Shown: positions 36,972-49,941 of the stretch, piece after piece
Numbering within the stretch: the first letter of the stretch is position 1
Layout: every line of letters begins with the position of its first letter
Assembly: GCA_036785705.1 (NCBI GenBank)
Contig: JAWUZG010000018.1
Location: 6,297,501 to 6,361,500 of the forward strand
Length of the DNA stretch: 64,000 nucleotides
Reading direction: 5' to 3'
Origin: Acanthornis magna
Taxonomy: Eukaryota > Chordata > Aves > Passeriformes > Acanthizidae
Made by a program: the position numbers and the translations under genes
The notes under the pieces: generated by a model
The model's database searches: none
What the model was told of the DNA's origin: nothing
Seen by the model: the letters and a program-made list of their open reading frames with translations, nothing else

Positions 36972-39378
36972 CGGTGTTAAGTAACTCCACAAGAAAACAA
37001 AATCAGTTACTCTGGTGTACGTGAAATCAGAACAATACAACCACTTGAAGCAAAAAGTAGAAACAAATTTCAGCCCAGGAATGGAAAACTGATACTTCAG
37101 TGCTATGGATATGCAATGCGCTTCATCCCACAGTGCGGTTCAGCGTATGCCAACCTTTTAATGCTCTTGTTGTTGTTGTTGTTGTTGGTGTGTGTTTCTA
37201 TCCATATAGAAAAACTAAAAACCACACTTCAACTCTCACTGAAAGCCTTAGAGCTTTAGCCATTAAACTATGAAAACAAGTAAAGACAATTTGTTATTGC
37301 CCAAGCTCAGTATAGGATTTTATTTTCCCCAAAGGTGCTGGAATCATTACATGCCACAATGTAACTATGAGCAACACCTTTGTTACTTTTGAGCCCTTTC
37401 TTACCAACGAACCAGCTCTAGCCAGAATTAACTGAGCTCTAATAGAACTTCTAAAAAGAAGTTCTATTCCATTCTTCACTGTAGTGATTTGAAGAATTTG
37501 TGTGTAAAGTTCTTTTTTACTTTCATGTTACAGTTAACTAGTTTTCAGTGCAGGTGCTAAACAACCTCTCAAGGAAGCTCCAGAAGAAAGTAAAATATAT
37601 AAAAATCTATTCAAAGTCTGCAAATAAATTAAGAAAAGAAACTGTAAAGTGTCAAAAGATTTGTTGTATGAATACAAACCCTAAAACATAGTCTAAGAGG
37701 AGGACCAAAAGAAAGTCCTTGGGTAAGGGCAACCAAGCCAGTTTTAGTAAGGATCTCACCAAAAGCATCGCATGAAGACCGGCATGGTTTCCCAACCACA
37801 TGTTTAAATTCTTACACTGTCAATTGAATAAAGGCAACAAAACCCAGTTACTCAGAAAGCATTTCTAGCGCAGAACATATTTCAAAGGCAGTTCAGCTCA
37901 CATTTAAACAGCTACGTTTCTTGTGAGGTTTATTGCCTGTCAAAAATAATGGTGAAGCTTTTCAAGTCAGTATTGGACTTTCTGCACTTCCTGGTGTTAT
38001 AGACATGCTGCGATCGTGTAGACTAGTTAGTTGTCATTTTTTAAACTAGGAGATGGTAAAAACTTAGAATGTTTAGTTTTGCAAGTATTGCTCCTCCTGG
38101 CTTATACATTTTGCATAATGTGTTAAAAGCACAAGGAGTTGATAGTCTTGTACAGATGCAACTTGACAATGTATTGACTTTCTAGGTTAACAAAATAAAA
38201 TTTAAAAGCAAGTCACATAAAGCAACAATCACTACTGCAATCACACGTGTATGTTGTAAGTCATCACCTTCCCTACCCCCACCCACCACACACATAACTT
38301 GCCCCACACATTCTCTCAGAAACACAAAATGAACTACGAGATTTACTAAATTACAGCCACAACAGCAGCTAACTGCAGCAGCCACAGGATTTCTTTCAAG
38401 TGAAGCACTGACCCTTTGCATTTAAAACATTGAACACTCTGAGCATTTTAGAGAGTTTCAGTCATTCAGGCTCAAGTTCAGTTACAGGATGCTTTTGCAG
38501 GTTACATGAATGCCTTCATCTGCAACAAGACAACATTCTCATTACTTGTTAACAAAATTCACAACAATCCACACATCACCCCAGTGGTTTATTATTTTTG
38601 GTGTTACTTTTTAAACTTCTGCCCCACATCGGCAAGTTGCTAAAAAGGACAAAAAAAAAGAAAAAAAGGAAAAAAAACCCCACATTGCCTCCATACCTAC
38701 AAAAAATCCTTGGCTTCTCCAGTTAGCAAAAATACAAACCATGGTGTCCTCAGTGTTGGTTTGCGGGAGGGGGGGAATCACAGGATAGAAAACACAGTTT
38801 CTGTAAGTCTCTAAAGCACAACCCTGTTGTTCCTACTTCAAAGTTATGAGATTTACTGAATGAAGACTGGACAAGTCATTCATGCTTTTCTCCTGCATTC
38901 AGAAAGGCACTGATAGATTACAGTGTTAAGTATTTATCTCCCAGTTCTTAAAGAACAAAGCCTAATGTGCAGAAAGCTGAAGTCTCTGAATAGCAGAAGT
39001 AGTTGTAGACACTGCGATGCTAAGAAGATCGTAATAGTGGTAGGGCTACAGTTACGAATGAAAATAACTGCAATTAAGATGCAAAAAAGCAGTGGTACTA
39101 CTAAGACGAGCACATGCACATCCATTCTTGATTTGACAACACAATCTAGTCTAGTTCAAATAGCCAAGAATTTAACAGTATTTTTGGGGAAAAAAAAATC
39201 TTCAACAGGACAGCTGTGTCCTCATCTATAAAATAAGCAAGAAGAGAAAGATAAATACACATCTGAATCCATTAACTGAAGAGGAAACTCAAGTTGTTGT
39301 TTTAGAGCTACAGACCCTCAAGAAGGATAGTTTTCCATCTCATGTTACTTTTCAATCATCTGTTCTACTCTGCAGTTT
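36945..39378 (-). other. KIAA0232: KIAA0232 3' UTR (about 2.4 kb)
   Basis: Runs from the stop codon to the distal poly(A) site. It contains a CAA/TTG trinucleotide run (37167-37187) and alternative AATAAA hexamers on the sense strand at about 38593-38588 and 37934-37929, which could give shorter mRNAs. No coding potential is recognised; the open frames here are short. Confidence 0.8.
37167..37187 (+). repeat. TTG trinucleotide repeat
   Basis: Seven TTG units (CAA on the mRNA strand) in the KIAA0232 3' UTR. Confidence 0.9.
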
Positions 39379-39558
39379 TTACAGTTGAGTTCGAGAAAAA
39401 AGCTCCTCCTCACACGGATCAGCCCATTCACTTCCACCTTCTGAAGCTGTGTCTTCAGAGCTGGAGCTATCACTGGAGTAGATCTTCTTCCTGAAGCCAT
39501 TTGGTTTTGCCTCAGCATTTATATCATCTGCACATCTTGCTTCATAAACAGAAGAAAC
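39379..39558 (-). CDS. KIAA0232: KIAA0232 terminal coding exon with stop codon
   Basis: Acceptor TCCTTAG (AG at 39560-39559), then 59 codons and TAA at 39381-39379. The product reads VSSVYEARCADDINAEAK then PNGFRKKIYSSDSSSSEDT, ASEGGSEWADPCEEELFSRTQL split across the end, matching the human C-terminus. The tail is serine-rich and acidic with a conserved EELFSRT ending. The exon starts in phase 0, consistent with the previous one. Confidence 0.96.
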   Translation of the reverse strand, partial: VSSVYEARCADDINAEAKPNGFRKKIYSSDSSSSEDTASEGGSEWADPCEEELFSRTQL

Positions 39559-40534
39559 CTAAGGATTTAAACTGACAGTGTTGATGGGGAACAATAAAGA
39601 ACACGCTTGCTTTTCTCAGGGCTGGGAGGTTTTATGGTTTTGTAGTTGTCCAAGAAAGATGCCATGATTACAGGGCAAGTCCTCCTCTTTCCTGACTTAG
39701 TCCACTATATAGAAAGGACTGCAGAACAGCAGGAAAAAAAGGTGGGGCTTTGACTATTTTTTTCTATTCCTTAATTTTAGGATTTGCACAAAATAGCAAG
39801 AGAATCAAAAGTGAACTCAAGATGTATTGTTATCACAGTTCATATTAGAAAAATTACTGTAAAAGTTATTTCCAAAACTTGGTAGTATTAAATAGTAAGA
39901 AAACACAGCACAGATCTGACTAAACTTCAAGCAAATATATTTTAGATATATTTTCATCTGAATGAGTAAAGCTATAGCAAGCATGTCACAATGTTAAACT
40001 AAGTGCTATCATCACTATGAAGTTTAAAGGTATATCAGTAAAGACATGTGTACATGGAATTTTTTCCCTAGAGAAAAAAAAACAGGTTTTTTTTTTCTTG
40101 TAATGAGAACAGTATTCAGCATATATTCTCTTTATGCCTTTAGTTACTGCTCCTTTCTGCCCTCACAGTGCACTTCAGCTCACTCTACACTTACTGAAAT
40201 TGGAAGTTGAAGGAAAAGAAGACTCATGTTTAACACTCATGACAAGCAAATGCCAAGCATTCCCAAAGGAAACTGGCTTTGCTTATCTACTAGAAGTACA
40301 GTTATTTGTACAAAGGGTTGTACTCCCCAAAGTACAACCTTGAGGAATTTTCAGAAGAATACTCAAGATGCAGAGGAGGTTAAAAAACAAAGTAAGAGAA
40401 GAGAAGCTTTTGAAGGTTTTTGCAGGAATTTCTTTTGAGGGTAGACTGAGAACTGTGATGAAAGTAAAGATGCAGTAGCCCACCCTTATAAAAGAAGTAA
40501 AAAACTTCCTCCCCAAAACCATTGACAAACTTAC
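39559..40534 (-). other. KIAA0232: KIAA0232 last intron
   Basis: 976 nt, GTAAGT donor and TTAG acceptor. Nothing else is recognisable inside. Confidence 0.85.
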
Positions 40535-40632
40535 CATATTAAAATCTAATAGATGTTCATCATCATTGGATACTTCCTTTACATCTGCAAGTTCTCCTAC
40601 ACCATTCTCTCCCTTGGCATTTGTATAGCACT
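40535..40632 (-). CDS. KIAA0232: KIAA0232 penultimate coding exon (CYTNAKGENG...)
   Basis: 98 nt between acceptor TGTAAG (AG at 40634-40633) and donor ATG|GTAAGT at 40534. Two bases complete a glutamate codon and 32 codons follow: CYTNAKGENGVGELADV then KEVSNDDEHLLDFNM. This aligns with human CYTNAKGE... LLDFNR but is less conserved than the large exon. It ends in phase 0. Confidence 0.93.
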
Positions 40633-41254
40633 CTTACATTGTGTTTGTGGGGGTGTTTCAGAGGCAAAGGAAGAAAAAACAGAATGGAGGAACACTGTTA
40701 TTTACATTTACCATAAATTAAAGCATCCAGAGAAGTATTCTTGGAATTCACACTCTATGCCATGTAAACTCTGTGCTTGTGGGGGATTTTATGGTCTGAC
40801 GCCCTTAAAGAAATAATCTTATAAAAGCATAATACCTCACAGAAATTTCATCAAATCCTACCTGGGTAACCAAATAGTAAAACAAGAAGCCACTCAACCT
40901 AATGAAAACACCTAAAATACTAACGTGCAAGAATTGCTTTTTAATGATAAATAGTTCAGTATATTTTCAATTCTGATACTGCATTCTATTCCACATAATT
41001 CCTATTTCTACCCATACAGTATAGCCTGAAACAGTAGCCTGACCCTTACTGAAACACGAAAACCCCAGTTGATGTGAATGGCTGCGATTTCTACTTACCA
41101 GAGTAAACTCCTATATACAATATCAACATCTACCACGTAGATAGACACATATGGATCCCATGCATCAACACCCTTATTATATAAAAAGTACCCATACTGA
41201 AAACTGGGTACAGAAAAAGGTTTGTGGAAGAGTAACATCAGCGGTCTGGGTTAA

Positions 41255-41420
41255 AACCTGAGCGCCGCGGAGCGAAGCCTGGCACTGGTGTCCCTGACAG
41301 ACGCCGGCTCCGTGTGCCGCAGTGCCGCGCGCTGGCCGCCAGGGGACAGCAGCGGCCCCGGGGACAGCCGCGCGGGGAGCGCTGCGCCAGCACGGCGCGC
41401 TCTGCCCCCCTGCGCCTTTC
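41255..41420. promoter_or_regulatory. Small intronic CpG island
   Basis: About 165 bp of CpG-dense DNA stands in an otherwise AT-rich intron. It contains CGCCGCGG, GCCGCGCG and CCGCGCGGGG clusters and a CTCF-like motif. It could be an insulator or a minor promoter. No splice donor or start that joins either gene is evident. Confidence 0.7.
41333..41351 (+). promoter_or_regulatory. CTCF-like binding motif
   Basis: TGGCCGCCAGGGGACAGCA follows the 19-bp CTCF consensus (TGGCCACCAGGGGGCGCTA) with four differences, keeping the CCNCCAGGGG core. Its position in a CpG-dense block makes it accessible but sensitive to methylation. Occupancy is an inference. Confidence 0.6.
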
Positions 41421-42400
41421 TACAGCGGGGACTGAAGTACAACTGAGCGTGTTCTTGAAAGTCTGTCCTGAACACCAAAGTAAGGCTGTTTTGGAACCAA
41501 AAACACAGTTTAGTTGGTTGCACTTAAAGGTGTACTCTAAAAATAATAACGGGCTGATCTACTTTCAGATTATTAAGGAACCAGGTCTCTGATTCAAAAC
41601 TTTCTCGCCCTGAGCCTGTACCAACGGAAAGCACCAGAGATCCTGTCAATTCAGGATACAGAATGTTCTTGTTTAGCTTCTTGCCTTCACCCCAGAAAAG
41701 GTGAATTGGTATGCAGGCAAAAAATAGCCGCTTGGACTCTTGCCGGTCCACTGAAAACCTGGCCTTGAGTCAGTTGTCAGATGCTACGGATTCCTGGGAG
41801 TGCTGGAAGCACACCTGCTTCTGGTCACGAGCAGCCTGCCTGCTAAGACTGGACTTGCTCTCTTTGCAGGACAGAAGAATTCCCAGACTATCAGTGTGAA
41901 AGGAGTGGCCAAATGGCAAATCCCTCTCCTCCCCAGTCTCAGAGAGATTCCACACATTCACTGAATAACTGGCATGTTATTTATGCACACCCATAAAAGG
42001 TAATAATCATGTTTTCACATTCTTATAAAATTGCCTACCTAATAAGTATTTTTCAGGATGAAATATTAAAAAATGTAATAAAGTGTTTTCAGAATCAGGG
42101 ATTTTCTGTTTACTTAATTGCAGGCTTTGGAATTAAGTAAATTTACATAAATGTTAAGACTATTTTAAACCCACTTTCTTTTAAAACTAATTTAGCATCA
42201 TGCTAGAGGTCTACTACAAAAGCAACAGGAGCATCCCAGTTCTCTCAGATTAGAGAATTTTTTGTGGAAGCTTACTGGTGTGAGTTTTTTTAAATACAGA
42301 CAGTAAATCCAATTTATCTGCAGCAATTCCAGTCTGTAATAAGGAGCATTTCTAATGTGGGTGCAACAGCAAGTTAGTTCTAACAGGCAGAGGTGCTTAC

Positions 42401-42482
42401 CTTCACACTGTGATGCAGGAAAAAGGGGAGAATAGAGCGCCTTTTCCCACCAGCATTGCTTTTCCTGGCTGCCACTCATTCT
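42401..42482 (-). CDS. KIAA0232: KIAA0232 coding exon (RMSGSQEKQCWWEKALYSPL...)
   Basis: 82 nt from acceptor CTGCAG (AG at 42484-42483) to donor GAAG|GTAAGC at 42400. It encodes RMSGSQEKQCWWEKALYSPL then FPASQCE and matches the human exon. The human protein has nine more residues (FPVLNTDIQ) at this junction, as I recall it. Their counterpart, FPILNTNLQ, is present here in frame at 42483-42509. However, the bases just before it are AC rather than AG, so the exon probably starts at the next AG, 27 nt downstream. Both choices keep the frame. It ends in phase 1. Confidence 0.9.
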
Positions 42483-43668
42483 CTGCAGATTAGTATTCAA
42501 TATAGGAAAGTGTTTAGACAACAATCACACTTCATTATGCCATAAATAATATACTTACATGTAAAGGAGGAAATTCTGGTATTAAAACGAATTTGCTAAG
42601 TCTTATAGGTCACGCTGCTCAATTTGTAATACTAATGGGAAATTACTGTCAAACTACAGTGGAATATCCATTCTCTGAACTCTTACAGTCAAGATGAACT
42701 TCACGTTGGGCCTCAGACTTTGACCATACAGAGTTATACAAGTCCAGAAAAAAATATGAATTCCAGCCCTACACTTTATAATCTAGAGAGCACTACTCGA
42801 GAGATGGAAGTATAGTGAAATGTTAGCAAACATGACAAATAGGTCAGTGTTAAACAAAACAGAAAAGAAAGCAAACAAAAAGTGGCAAAATTTCATGTTT
42901 GAAGTTTGAAAGGATGAATCAACAGTACCATTATCCAATGGGAAAACACAAAATTAGAGAATTATGTGTCAACATGAGGAGAAAGTGTTCATGAGGATGA
43001 TCAATGATTTGTCTTTATGCTAAAAGTAATCTATTCACTAAGACTGCCAAAATACTCCCCCTTCCCCATATTTTAATGCTAGTTTAACTTCACCAGAGGC
43101 CTTTCCTTATGACATTGATGGACATGGCTAAAATACCAAGGGCTTGTCACAACAGACATGTCCCCAGTTTCATGGCTGCACCGGAGGTAACCCCTTAGCC
43201 TTCAGAAGGTGATGTCAGCTTGTAACATCCCCTACAAATATTAGAATGATTCAAAAAATAAACGACAGTGCCACTGCCTACAATAAACATTAACAAATGA
43301 GCTTCAACACAGACTTTCTAGCCTGCTTCCTCCTCTTGAAACTTGAGAATGTTTAAACATGGAAAATTAATGAGCATCCTTTTGTTCCTCCAAAAGCTAC
43401 TACAGAACTACACACCCATAGAACTCAAACTTACAAACAGTTACTCCTTAATAAAGAGAAGCCCCTCTCAAACCAAAGAGTGACTCAATAGTGCTGAATT
43501 TAGAAACATGTCCTAGATTCAACTCATTTGAACTTATCCATGCTGGTTTCCTGTCATAAGACCCAGGAACAGTCTTTTTGGAACCACCCTCCAAAAATTC
43601 AAACTCTTAATTCCAGAAAAGGGAGTTCTTAGGAACTTAAACCATCAGTTGGTGTCTCTTCTAACATT

Positions 43669-43718
43669 AAAAAAAAAAGAAAAAAAAAAAAAAAGAAAAA
43701 AAAAAAGAAAAAAAAAAA
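43669..43718 (+). repeat. A-rich simple repeat
   Basis: Fifty bases of A interrupted by single G residues. Confidence 0.9.
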
Positions 43719-46700
43719 GCAGCAGCTCAAGGGTGTAAGCAGGATTTAGTAAGAAATATGTGCATTTACAGATACATTCAATCATGGGAGCCTCACTCTG
43801 TGCTGATTATAGATAAAGGCATCCAAACTCCACAGGCACAATGCTTTCTCAGCTTCCAAGTCTTTCCCACTGCTGCTGTCACACCTGCATACAGGATAAG
43901 CTGGATGAACCCCAGCAGGTTACAAGCAAAGCCAGCTGGAGTCTGGCAGGGCATGAGAAGCTGCAGCAGCCTTGCTTCCTGGGCTGAGGCACCGGCAGAG
44001 CCCAGCATGTGCTCAGGGACGGCTCTGTGACTGACTGGCACCAGCAGCCTCAGCCCCTCTGTGCTTCCGTCACAGCCCCGACACCTGGAGAGCTGCATCA
44101 GGCCACAAACAGCTCCTTGCTCACTGGAGAGTTTTTGTTTGGGAGGGGATGGAGGGCACCTTTAATCTCACTTTTGTACATTTGCAGAAGAGTTTTTTCC
44201 TACAGTTGTTTAAGTGTTTCCTAGAAATGCACAGTCTCACATTGTGAAATTTTTTGTGAATTAAAGAAACACTTCCAACCAGTAAATACAAAATACCAAC
44301 TCCAGAAGAGCACCGTGAGTCTACCTTTCTTTGTTGGCAACCTTTCCCTTTTAAAACAGGATTTTCAATTTATGTCTCCTTCTCCTCCTCTCTAACACAT
44401 ACATACACTTCCAGTGTTTTATGAAAAGTTTTATTACATTTTCCAGCTGTGACTGGAAATCTTTCTTTTCTGAAACTATTTATATTTATTTTACTTTATT
44501 CTTAAGCTGAACTCAGACAGCAGGGCAAAACCAGCGGCAATGCTGTTTCACTCCCAGTTTTGCTGCAGGTCAGAGAAAAATTGATTGGTTTCCTTTCTGG
44601 TTTTACAGCTAGGCATAGGGTAACTAAGCCTTCTCCTAGACTATTAGATATTTACTTGGAAACACCATCACTGACTATTTGTACTGCTTCAGAATGCTTG
44701 TTGACAAGGGTCATGGCTGACAAGAGGCTTACAGAATGTGAACAGAGTAAGCACCAAAGCCTCAGTATGGCCTGAATGAATATTATCAGAAGTGTTACAA
44801 CTGACAGTAAAAATCATATTAATCTGCAAGCACACATTTCTTTGAACCTGCTCTGCAACCCCTTACTATCAGGAAGAATACAACACATGAATGATTCAGA
44901 AGTAAAAACAGCAATGAACCCATTGAGTCCCATTCCAAAAGATCAGGTCCTAATTTTAGCTCATCAGCCACCCAGTGAGGATACACTTGGCTCAATAAGC
45001 CAGTCACAAATGAACAAAGGGAGCTGAGTCTAGACTTTATATTCTTAAAACCTAATTGGCAGTAACCTCATTGTTAAATTTCACTGAAAATATATGTGCA
45101 AGGGACTCTATGGGATAACTTAGGTGTCTACTCTTGCACAAAGCTGGAATCAACTACAACACACTATTCCTACATTCTGTCTAGTCAAGCCAGAATTTCC
45201 ACTGCTTCCCTGAAAAATAATTGAGCCTTAAAGTAAGCTCATTGTGTGGTTAGAATTCTTATTCTTCAATTTCCCTTACTGTGATTTAAGGTCATCGCAT
45301 TCAGTTCCTTGTGTTTTCCAGAGACTATAAAACAACACAGCTTCTCCCTTATCTCTAACTGTGAACATGGCTTCTGCAGAACTGCTGCCTCTGCTCCCAG
45401 TCTCTCTTATCTGAGATAAAACAACCCCAGTTCCTTCACTCTGTTTTCCTAAGTAGGGACCTTCATGCTGTTTCCTCAAGTCATCTCTCCTGATATAAGG
45501 AGCCTGGTACTCCAGTAGTGCAACTCCCCTCTTACAGAAGGGCATTCCTGTTCACAGCTCTCAATGCTGCTGTCTTTTGCAGTGTGTCATTCCTGATTTA
45601 CACTCAACTATGATCTACGTGAAAATGCTTTTCACATCACTTCCTCACCTGTCACTCCTCCCATTGTGTATGTAAAGAGGGTTATTATTTTCTGTAGAAA
45701 TTCTAGTTGCCCCTGCAGGATGGCATTTTATGGTTCAGACATTGCTTTAACAACCTTTTGATTCTAATCCTGTCTTCCAGTATAACTGCAGACTTTCCCA
45801 GTGTGTTATCATCAGGGATTTTCATAAACATGCCACACACTAGAAAAAAATAATCATGTCTTGTCCTCCAATAAGCCACTGACTGTTATTTGGGGAGTGC
45901 AATCTCTCTTCTAAACTAATACTTGGAAACTTTCTCTGTTACTCATGCATTTGGGCCATTTACAGTTTACAGTATTTCTTTAGGCAATTTAAGAGGGTCA
46001 TTGGTTCCATTTTCCCTGAGTTCCATTTTCCTCTTTAAAAACAAGATTTGCTTTTCATATATTTTCTATCTTCCATATGTTCTCAAACAAGTATTCTAGC
46101 AGGCTTTTCTCAACTTAGTTGCAGCTCTTCATGATACTCAATTGAATATTACTATGACTAGCTGAAACAGTGTTATGTCTGTCTTTTCATGAACAATGAC
46201 AGTAGATGCACTAATCAATACCTTGGACATTACACTTTCATAGCTTTCCAAGCTTGCTAGTTCTGTTTCTCAAATATCTTTCTGTCATCCTTCTGATTTA
46301 ATTCTATAACTTTCAGGTGTATCAAATCCTTTTTATTCGCTTTGTTTAAACCTCGGGATTTTTTCCTCGTGATTTTTAAACTGTTACTATGAACTCTGTC
46401 TTTTTTAAGTCCTTTGATACAAGCCCTTCCATATCTTTGCAAAATAATGTCTTCTTAATTAGAAGGTTAGAGCTTAAGAGTCTTTGTAGGTGTTTTTATC
46501 AACTGCCATGATCAACACTTACCAAGGATTATCTGGACCAGTCCTGTCCTACCTAGCCTCCAAATTTATCACTCTTTTACAGTAAAGTCCTTTTGCTTTG
46601 TATGTGGATGACTCTACATGCTCTTTTTCCCCATGATTCCCCTGATTTTAAGGCACACAGCAGACGTCTCTGAATTTTGTCTCCCTCTTATCACTACCTG

Positions 46701-47149
46701 GATTTATAGCAGCTTATCTTCTACACTGCTGACCTCAGAACCAATGTTTATAAAGCCCTTCCCTTCCTCTCTTTGACAGCCCTCCCTATAAAGGGGTTAT
46801 GCACTTACATTCCATTACTCCAGTCCAGCACAGAACCTCACCAAATCTCATGGTCAATTCAGTCATGAGATCCACAAACAGTTTTTGTCAGTAAAATTTC
46901 TTCATCCCCTAAACCAGTGACTTAGGCATGTTCAGACCTTAAAACCCCACAGGTCCTTTTGTCTGTCTCAAGGACCCAACACTATGAGCACTCTGAGAGC
47001 ACACCTGCTGGACTGGAGCTCGTATAAAATTTGTTGACAGGAGATGCAGTGTTGGTATATTCACAGGCCATACACTGGTCCAGACTGTGTACTTACCCAT
47101 GACTCCACAGCTAAATGGTAGGAGCATTTACACGGAAGAAAAAGGACTG

Positions 47150-47310
47150 TACTTTGTGGGGGCAAGTGAGCTGTGTTGGTGGGGTTTTATGTAGTTGTTT
47201 GGGTGGCACATGCTGGTGGTTTTTTGTAGAGGTTGTTTGGTTTGGATTTTTTTTGTATTGTTTTGTTGGTTTCATTTTGTTGTTGGTTTGATTTTAGGTT
47301 TTTTTAATCT
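47150..47310 (+). repeat. T/G-rich low-complexity tract
   Basis: Composed almost wholly of T and G with many TTTG and GGTT words. A similar tract lies at 24113-24190. No repeat family is assigned. Confidence 0.7.
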
Positions 47311-49109
47311 TATGGCTAAGTATATAAATACCATTAATATTTGAAGAAATTCTGCAGGAGCTATTTGCAAATTCCTGGTGGAAAATACACTATAATTCTA
47401 AAAGAACTGCTCTAATATAGAAGGTAAGAGGGAGGAAACTGAACCAGATTCTCCTACACTCTTGTTTATAAATAGGAGGTATTCAAAGATGTGTGTTGCA
47501 CAGCACATATATAACTCAAGTTTAAGTGATGCAAAACAGAATGTGTTACTATTACACTGTGGTTTATATTAGTGTTTTCACATCCATTATTTATGCAAAA
47601 ATATTGGAAGTACCTCAGACCACAACTCAAATTTTACATTAGATGACTGAGTTAAACAATTACTTTAGTTTCTGTCCTAAGTCAAGCATAGAAACACAGA
47701 AAGTTTCATGTAAAAAAATCTTCACAAATATTGATCTATACTAATCAGTCAAGACCACAGTGCCTGCTCAAGCTTTTTCCCCCATGCATGTATGTGTGGG
47801 GTGTCCACAAAAAAGTTTCTCCTAGACTGTTCTAACTCTAGGTATTTTATATTAATTTTTTGTAATGCTCATGAAAATAAATAATATCACTCTTAAAAAG
47901 AAAAAGGCTCACACACATCTTTTACAGACACTTAAGCACAATAAGAAATTTAAATTAATGCTCTTGAGCCAAAAAGCCAATTACCTTCAGACTCCAAGTA
48001 ATGGTGCTTAGAGAAGCCTGGAGTGTGCAAACACCTTGAGACACAGGGATACAGGGGGATGAGTTAACCCAAGCTGTCTGAGCTTAGGAGGTAATCAAGC
48101 TCCCCAAGCTCCCCAAGCCCCCAGGAAGAGCTTAAGTGCAAACCAAACTGGAGTCTAGACTGCTGAGAGGGTTATTGGCCCCCTTTGTACTTCTCAGTGA
48201 TTTATCACTTTCAAGCTATGAAAATGCCTACAAAATCATGTGACCTGTGCAAGGGAAGCAGTAAGTTTTCCTCTTGCACTAAGGAACTTAAAACAAAATA
48301 CCAGACCTTTCTGAGAATTGTTCACTACCAAAAGATCTCTTACAAGCCTCAGAGCTACCATAAACTACAGTATCACTGTAAACTTATACCAGCCACTTAC
48401 TAGTTTCTTGAATAGATAAATGATTGAAGTGAAGATGAGAATAAGCAGCCTCACAGAGCACTACACCTCCAGAAAGAAGAGCTGAAAAGAGCTGGAAGGA
48501 ACTTCAGGCTCTTGCTGACCCAAATAACTGCATAATCATTTGTGCGTTCATTATGACCCACTGCATGATGAAGTTAGATTTCACTTACTCCTGATAAAAG
48601 GCAATTCCAGAATCTGTTCTGACTTACAGACTAAGTTTATTAATTTTTTTGATGGCTCTTTCTGCAAGGCCTGGCACAAACACAGAAACTTCCCAGACTC
48701 CAGTAAAGATCTTTGAAGCCACTTCACCTCTGTTAACAGAGCAGCAGGAACCAAGATGTCTAGAAAGGGTCTGGAAAAGTCACAAACTTGACTCTCTTGT
48801 GCAAGCAGCAGATATTAACTTACTGATGCTGGGAAAAGAAGCGATTAATTTAAAGGAGGATGAGAGAAGAAATAAATAAGGAAGAAGGAAAATAAGAAAG
48901 TCTGATTTTGTTCAACAAAAAGGTGAGCTTTAGTTTTAGCAAGAGAAAGGTTAGCTTGCCTATATATGAGTTAGTGTTTCAAACTTATAATTGAGAAATA
49001 TGCAATCACACAACATAAGGTGGGTGCAACTCTTCAGCTGAAAATGAAAAAAACTTCATCCAAATGTAAATACTACAGCTGCTGAGTATGTGCAAGAGAA
49101 GGCTGAAGA

Positions 49110-49155
49110 GGAAAAGAAAATGTAAGATGTAAGGAAAAGAAAATGTAAGATGTAA
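49110..49155 (+). repeat. Exact 23-bp tandem duplication
   Basis: Copies at 49110-49132 and 49133-49155, each beginning GGAAAAGAAAATG, are identical. Confidence 0.9.
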
Positions 49156-49709
49156 CTTATACCTATCCAGACAATATCTCTGGGCTGGCCACAGAATCTC
49201 TGGGCTAGAAAGGATTTTTGACCTCGATTATTACTTAACTTATGGCTATAATTACCAGAAAGAAAACTCTGACCTTAACCCACATTTATACTGAGGCTTT
49301 CTTATAGTACTGTGGTAGTGATGGATATTTTGCATCCATGTTTTATTTCCTTTTGGCTCTATGCTGACAAGAGGATGCTTTAATTTCCAAACAATTAAGC
49401 CTTTGTACAAGCCTTTCTTTGCTGAAGTTTACATCCAGTAGCTGAACTCCAAATTCTTCTACTTGGAAGTAACTACATTGAAAAGAATGGCTTCAGATCT
49501 TTTTCTTCAGAATTTTAAAATATGTTTGAATCAAAATCAGTAGTATTTCATTACTCAAAATTTATGCACATTTTAACATTTTTATATGTAAATCAGATAA
49601 CCTAAAAACCTAAGGTAAACAGATTTTAAAGTCACATGAGTGTACACATGCATATATTTCTAAAGGTATGCAAGATGACACCAAAATACCTGAAGATGGT
49701 TAATTTTTC

Positions 49710-49941
49710 ACAGAATCACAGAACGACTGAGGTTCAAAAGGAACTCTGGAGGTCATCACGTCCAACTCCCCCTGCTCGAGCTGGGCCCAGTAGAGCAGGC
49801 TGCCCAGGACCTTGTCCAGATGTCTTTTGAAATCTCCAAGGATGGAGACTCCCCAACCTTCCTGGGCAACCAGTGCCAGCACTCGGTCACCCTTACAATA
49901 AGCAAGTTTATTCTCATGTTCAGACGGAACCTCCAGTTTCT
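49710..49941 (-). mobile_element. CR1 LINE 3' fragment
   Basis: The plus strand shows CACAGAATCACAGAA, then CTCTGGAGGTCATCACGTCC, CCCCCTGCTCGAGCTGGGCC, GATGGAGACTCCCCAACC and CTCATGTTCAGACGGAACC. This is the reverse complement of the avian CR1 3' end. It is a 5'-truncated minus-strand copy, moderately diverged, in a KIAA0232 intron in the sense orientation of the gene. Confidence 0.92.

Larger units (their letters stand above)
40633..42400 (-). other. KIAA0232: KIAA0232 intron with a small CpG island
   Basis: 1.77-kb intron, AT-rich except for a sharp CpG-rich block at about 41255-41420, annotated separately. Confidence 0.85.
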
